From Sphingobacterium wenxiniae (lineage in GTDB: Bacteria; Bacteroidota; Bacteroidia; Sphingobacteriales; Sphingobacteriaceae), in contig NZ_FOZZ01000003.1 in assembly GCF_900116225.1 (NCBI RefSeq), positions 248,001-312,000 on the forward strand: 64,000 nucleotides of DNA. Direction: 5' to 3'. A model generated the notes under the pieces. It ran no database searches. It saw only the letters and a program-made list of their open reading frames with translations, and was not told the origin of the DNA. The stretch's first letter is position 1. Every line of letters starts with the position of its first letter. Made by a program: the position numbers and the translations under genes. Below, piece by piece: positions 60,448 through 64,000 of the stretch.

Positions 60448-61491
60448 CTCTTTGATAGCCAATTGTCCACAAGCGGCATCAATATCCTTTCCACGGCTAC
60501 GACGCACATTGGTAATAATTCCTTGCGATTTCAAATAGGCTGCAAATTCATCGATTTTATCGGCTTCGGCATTCACAAAATCCGCCAAAGCAATAGGGTT
60601 ATACTCAATGATATTCACCTTACAAGGCACATGCTTACAGAAGCGAGCCAGTTCTTTTGCATCTTCCAGCTCATCATTGAAATTATGAAAAACGATATAT
60701 TCAAATGTAATCGGGCTCTTCGTTTTGGCATAGAAATATTTTAGTGCTTCCGCCAAAGCCTGCAATGAGTTCTGCTCGTTAATAGGCATAATCTCATTAC
60801 GCTTTTTGTCATTTGCCGCATGTAGGGAAAGGGCTAAATTGAACCGCACTTCATCGTCCCCAAGCTTTTTTATCATCTTGGCAATACCTGCTGTAGAAAC
60901 GGTGATACGCTTCGCCGCCATATTCAATCCATCGGGAGCAGTGATACGTTCCACTGATTTCAGCATATTGCTGTAATTCAACAAAGGTTCACCCATACCC
61001 ATGTACACAATATTGGTCAAGGGTTGTTGGTACTGTTCCTCTGCTTGCTTGGCGATAAGTACCACTTGGTCATAAATTTCATCAGCATTCAGGTTGCGTT
61101 TGCGATCCATATAACCCGTAGCACAGAATTTACAGGTTAAACTGCACCCCACTTGAGAACTAACACAAGCCGTCATCCGCTCAGGGGCAGGAATCAATAC
61201 GCCCTCAATGACATTGCCATCATATAAGGTGAAACTGCTTTTGATGGTTTTATCGGAACTGATTTGCGACTGCCTTACCTGAACTGCGTGGATTACAAAA
61301 TGTTCTTTCAGTTTCTCACGCAGAGCCTTGCTTAGGTTACTCATTTGGTCAAAGTCCGTACAGGATTTCACCCACAACCATTCGTAGATTTGCTTGGCAC
61401 GAAAACCTTGCTCCCCCATCTGCGTCAACGTATCCTTTAACTTCTCTAAGGATAAACTTCTGATATCAATCAATTTACTTTGTATAGCCAC
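60430..61491 (-). CDS. rlmN: 23S rRNA (adenine2503-C2)-methyltransferase RlmN
   Basis: Radical-SAM methyltransferase making m2A2503 in 23S rRNA and m2A37 in some tRNAs. The [4Fe-4S] motif is SSQVGCSLTCKFCATGYMDR (CxxxCxxC). NIVYMGMGEPLLNYSNMLKS and RITVSTAGIAKMIKKL are conserved. The second catalytic Cys is in GKDIDAACGQLAIK near the C-terminus. I start at the GTG at 61491 (353 aa, VAIQSKLIDIRSL), because a TATCTTTG promoter box at 61496-61503 lies inside the longer frame to 61518. The stop lies within the shared terminator stem. Confidence 0.94.
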   Translation of the reverse strand: MAIQSKLIDIRSLSLEKLKDTLTQMGEQGFRAKQIYEWLWVKSCTDFDQMSNLSKALREKLKEHFVIHAVQVRQSQISSDKTIKSSFTLYDGNVIEGVLIPAPERMTACVSSQVGCSLTCKFCATGYMDRKRNLNADEIYDQVVLIAKQAEEQYQQPLTNIVYMGMGEPLLNYSNMLKSVERITAPDGLNMAAKRITVSTAGIAKMIKKLGDDEVRFNLALSLHAANDKKRNEIMPINEQNSLQALAEALKYFYAKTKSPITFEYIVFHNFNDELEDAKELARFCKHVPCKVNIIEYNPIALADFVNAEADKIDEFAAYLKSQGIITNVRRSRGKDIDAACGQLAIKEKNEVV

Positions 61492-61495
61492 AGTG

Positions 61496-61503
61496 CAAAG
61501 ATA
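61496..61503 (-). promoter_or_regulatory. -7 box for rlmN
   Basis: TATCTTTG, a full TAnnTTTG match, ending 4 nt before the GTG start. Implies a leaderless or near-leaderless mRNA. Confidence 0.6.
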
Positions 61504-61567
61504 CGGTAATTTTACCAAATGGTATATGCGGGGTAAAATGGTAGGGGATTAATGATTAATAGCAATG

Positions 61568-61655
61568 GAGGATTTTATTAGATAGTTTTGTCGCTCAAGC
61601 CCCCGAAAGCTTTCGGGGGCTTGAGCGACAAAACTATTTGTAGAAATAAAACCTC
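61568..61655. repeat. minimal family A relative with 56-bp perfect palindrome
   Basis: The outer ends GGAGGATTTTATT and TTTGTAGAAATAAAACCTC match the terminal sequences of family A copies. Between them, 61582-61637 is a perfect palindrome with no loop (left arm starts ATAGTTTTGTCGCTCAAGCC; centre GAAAGCTTTC). It lies between the M14 peptidase stop and the rlmN promoter and could also act as a terminator. Confidence 0.8.
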
Positions 61656-61661
61656 TCTCTT

Positions 61662-64000
61662 TTAATTAACTAAAAAAACAGCATTTGCCATTAACAATTT
61701 ACCGCTCTCCCAAAAGTTTCGAAACAGCACATTATCTACCAGATAAATCACTGTACCTGCTCCAACAGATTCCGTACCGAACACTAAACCGTTTTTCATT
61801 TGTTTGCTGAGATTTTGCCCAACGAAACCACTCATTAAGGAATTTTCTTTAATATAACCCACATTCCAACCCTTATTATCGGTGAAATATTGGAAAAGAT
61901 TAGCGCTTTCTTTCAGCGTGAAATAGTTATCCGTGCCAAAAAATAAGGGGTGAGTTTTGTCAAAATCTACTTTATAGATTGCTCCTGCAGTGTATTCCTT
62001 CAACGCATCACGTTCTCTATCCGCATAAGCTCTTAAGGGAGATTCCTTAGCCTTAGCAACCGAATCCTGCTTCACAGCCTTGATATTACTCCAACCTTGT
62101 GAAGATACTTGATTTACGGCATTGCCTATAGCGATTACTTTGCCTCCTCCGCGAATCCAATTGGCGAAAGCCTCACTCTGCGCTTTTTCTTTTAAAAAAG
62201 AATAGTTTCCCGTAGGCATGATAAACACATCTATCTCATCCCATTTCACACGACTGATATTCTTCGGGTTGACCAAGACAATAGGATATTCCAGCTGTCG
62301 ATCAAAATAATGCCACACTTCTCCTACATTCAGCGCTCTCTGCTCTTCTCCTGCCAACATCATGACTTTTGGCGCTTTCACCGATTTCACGTCCGAGCTT
62401 CCTAGATCCTTGGCACCATCAACAATGCCTGAATTTATAGGATGTAGGGTAACAGCAAATTTATCAGCCTGCTGCTTGACAATCTTCTTAAAATCAATAT
62501 TTTTATTCGCGCCTGCCATCAAAATAACCGAACCGCTCGGAAATTCTTCACCGTTCAGCTTGAAGGCAATTTCAGAAGTTTTAACACTTACTTTCTCTTT
62601 CAATAGGGCTGCTAATAACTGTGCGGATGCAAAGCCATTCCATTTGAAAGCGTAGCCGAAGCCATCGATAACGGTATTGGAGACAGTCGGCAGTTTATAA
62701 TCCGCTGATTTTGCAACTTTACCGGTAGAGGCAAGAGCCGGAACTCCGTATACATACGGCAGCGACCAAGCCGTGATATCATACGTAACGGAGTCTGTCA
62801 ACTTAGCTTCCGGTTCAAAAAGAACCCTTACTAATGCTGCTTTAGATTGATTGCCAGGAATGACTACGTCTCTGTTCTTTATGGTATAACTTTCATTTCT
62901 CTTACTGAAATAGTCAAGTCCTTTCACTGCTCCAGAGGCACTATAATACTGTATCTTATTCTTATCTAACAGTTGTAGCAATGCCCTGATTTTGAGTTCA
63001 TGTTTAGGCTCGTACTTCAAAATATAGCTGTGGTAAGAGGAAAGTCGCCCCTCCACAGCATCTGTATGGAATTTTTTAAATTCTGCCACCACTTTATCTG
63101 CATGACCAGACACGACCTCTACAACATTCAAGCCAGAGGCATGATGCTGCAAAGCACGATCCACTAAAGTCAGCGTATCCTTATCGCTGGTATAAATCCC
63201 CAATCCGGCAGAACCATTTCCTGCTTTTTCATAAGTCATTCCGATAGCACCGGAATAGATGGGATAAGTATCACCGTAAGAAGGATAAAACAGATCAAAA
63301 CGTTCCTTCGTAAAATATAACCAGCCTTGTTGGTCAAAATATTGGGCATTGTGTTTTCCGATTGTTCCCTGAAACTCCCGTTGCCAAGGGGTAATCACTT
63401 CATGAAATGGCTCGGCTGCCGGAGGAAAATAATAAGGAGAATTTACGCCTTGCTCGTGAAAATCCACATGGATATGTGGCAACCATTTATTGTAAAGTGC
63501 TAGACGCTGTTCACTTTCGACTTGCGTTTGCCATGCCCAATCCCTGTTCAGATCAAAATAATAATGGTTTATCCTTCCCCCCGGCCAAGGTTCCTGATGT
63601 TCTCGTGCATACAGGTCTGGATAGAACTGTGTACCCAAAACACCATTCTGCCAATTGTTATAGCGCTCTGTACCATCTGGGTTTAGGCAAGGATCGATGA
63701 CGATCAGGGTATTAGCCAATGCTGCTTTTGTTTTTGCGTTATTGGGATTAACCAATTGGTATAATGTCATCATGGATGCTTCCGCCGAAGAGGTTTCATT
63801 ACCATGAACGTTATTACTCATCCAGACAATGGCAGGCATATCTGATAAAGTTGGATCGCCTTCGGTCAATTTTGCCAATCGCAGATTGTTCAAACGTATT
63901 TCTTCCAATCGAGCAATGTTCTTCTCCGAGGAAATGAAGAATGCATAGAGAGGTCTTCCCTCCACCGAGGTACCGTATTGCTCAAACTTGATCTTGTCAG
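61662..64000 (-). CDS. M14-family zinc carboxypeptidase, 5' end missing
   Basis: At least 778 residues of a large secreted M14 peptidase. The frame continues through the window end (EQYGTSVEGRPLYAFFISS), so the signal peptide and first strands are outside. Zinc ligands are visible in WMSNNVHGNETSSAEASMM (HGNE) and in HIHVDFHEQGVNSPYYFPPA. Between them lies LIVIDPCLNPDGTERYNNWQ, the substrate-binding Asn/Arg region. A catalytic-Glu candidate is in GAIGMTYEKAGNGSAG. About 450 C-terminal residues form additional domains with a glutamine-amidotransferase-like fold (VIVLVNPKN-like strands, WIRGGGKVIAIGNAV). No T9SS domain is present. It probably digests peptides in the periplasm. Confidence 0.9.
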   Translation of the reverse strand, partial: DKIKFEQYGTSVEGRPLYAFFISSEKNIARLEEIRLNNLRLAKLTEGDPTLSDMPAIVWMSNNVHGNETSSAEASMMTLYQLVNPNNAKTKAALANTLIVIDPCLNPDGTERYNNWQNGVLGTQFYPDLYAREHQEPWPGGRINHYYFDLNRDWAWQTQVESEQRLALYNKWLPHIHVDFHEQGVNSPYYFPPAAEPFHEVITPWQREFQGTIGKHNAQYFDQQGWLYFTKERFDLFYPSYGDTYPIYSGAIGMTYEKAGNGSAGLGIYTSDKDTLTLVDRALQHHASGLNVVEVVSGHADKVVAEFKKFHTDAVEGRLSSYHSYILKYEPKHELKIRALLQLLDKNKIQYYSASGAVKGLDYFSKRNESYTIKNRDVVIPGNQSKAALVRVLFEPEAKLTDSVTYDITAWSLPYVYGVPALASTGKVAKSADYKLPTVSNTVIDGFGYAFKWNGFASAQLLAALLKEKVSVKTSEIAFKLNGEEFPSGSVILMAGANKNIDFKKIVKQQADKFAVTLHPINSGIVDGAKDLGSSDVKSVKAPKVMMLAGEEQRALNVGEVWHYFDRQLEYPIVLVNPKNISRVKWDEIDVFIMPTGNYSFLKEKAQSEAFANWIRGGGKVIAIGNAVNQVSSQGWSNIKAVKQDSVAKAKESPLRAYADRERDALKEYTAGAIYKVDFDKTHPLFFGTDNYFTLKESANLFQYFTDNKGWNVGYIKENSLMSGFVGQNLSKQMKNGLVFGTESVGAGTVIYLVDNVLFRNFWESGKLLMANAVFLVN

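Overview
The window reads as the chromosome of a member of the Bacteroidota, most likely a Sphingobacteriaceae close to Sphingobacterium. The base composition is moderately AT-rich. Start codons follow A-rich leaders without clear Shine-Dalgarno boxes. Several genes carry the Bacteroidota -7 promoter element TAnnTTTG, sometimes directly against the start codon. There is a type IX secretion / gliding C-terminal domain protein, a DUF5686 outer-membrane protein, a TonB-dependent receptor, LemA/TPM proteins and a SAM-II-type leader before metK. The genus is an inference from remembered protein resemblance. No rRNA, tRNA, CRISPR array, transposase, integrase or prophage was seen.

Layout. 0-8.8 kb: rlmD, a DUF5686 outer-membrane protein, pepT, a nitroreductase, an ECF sigma factor with an overlapping anti-sigma-like gene, and a CBS protein. 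8.8-13.7 kb: a copy of a multi-hairpin repeat (family A), a putative sulfate exporter, and a TonB-dependent receptor whose leader region holds a 32-codon ORF ending in Arg-Met-Arg-Met-Cys-Ala and a duplicated promoter-proximal cassette. 13.7-20.8 kb: a fatty-acid beta-oxidation operon (MarR, HAD/ECH fusion, thiolase, acyl-CoA dehydrogenase) with two S23/four-helix-bundle genes and low-complexity repeats in its gaps. 20.9-21.3 kb: a second family A copy whose interior is inverted relative to its flanks. 21.4-28.3 kb: a 2OG-Fe(II) oxygenase, a two-component system, and three secreted Ig-like proteins, one with a T9SS type-B sorting domain. 28.5-30.3 kb: SAM-II candidate and metK. 30.9-31.7 kb: a gene-poor stretch with a 22-bp-stem hairpin, 21-bp repeats and a MITE-like element. 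31.7-38.7 kb: the conserved but uncharacterised cluster DUF58, MoxR, DUF4350, DUF4129, a membrane protein, SpoIIM-like and a divergent RDD gene. 39-43.7 kb: trmB, GDP-fucose synthase, a holin-like/YtxH stress-type cluster, and YifB ATPase. 43.8-47.7 kb: rsfS, ftsH, LUD protein, rhomboid. 47.7-52.2 kb: birA, a DsbD split into two genes, pfkA. 52.3-55.4 kb: TlpA-like thioredoxin and a LemA/TPM/TPM operon. 55.7-60.4 kb: a histidine kinase, DinB and hotdog thioesterase overlapping one another, a sugar MFS permease and a DUF2911 protein. 60.4-64 kb: rlmN and an M14 carboxypeptidase cut by the window end.

Most genes are housekeeping or envelope functions. The least-explained signals are non-coding. 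They are repeat family A (an element with 17-bp ends, an interior that appears in both orientations, and a reduced relative carrying a 56-bp perfect palindrome), the Met/Cys-ended leader ORF in front of the receptor/sulfate-exporter pair, and the S23 genes with 14-bp tandem repeats inside the beta-oxidation operon.
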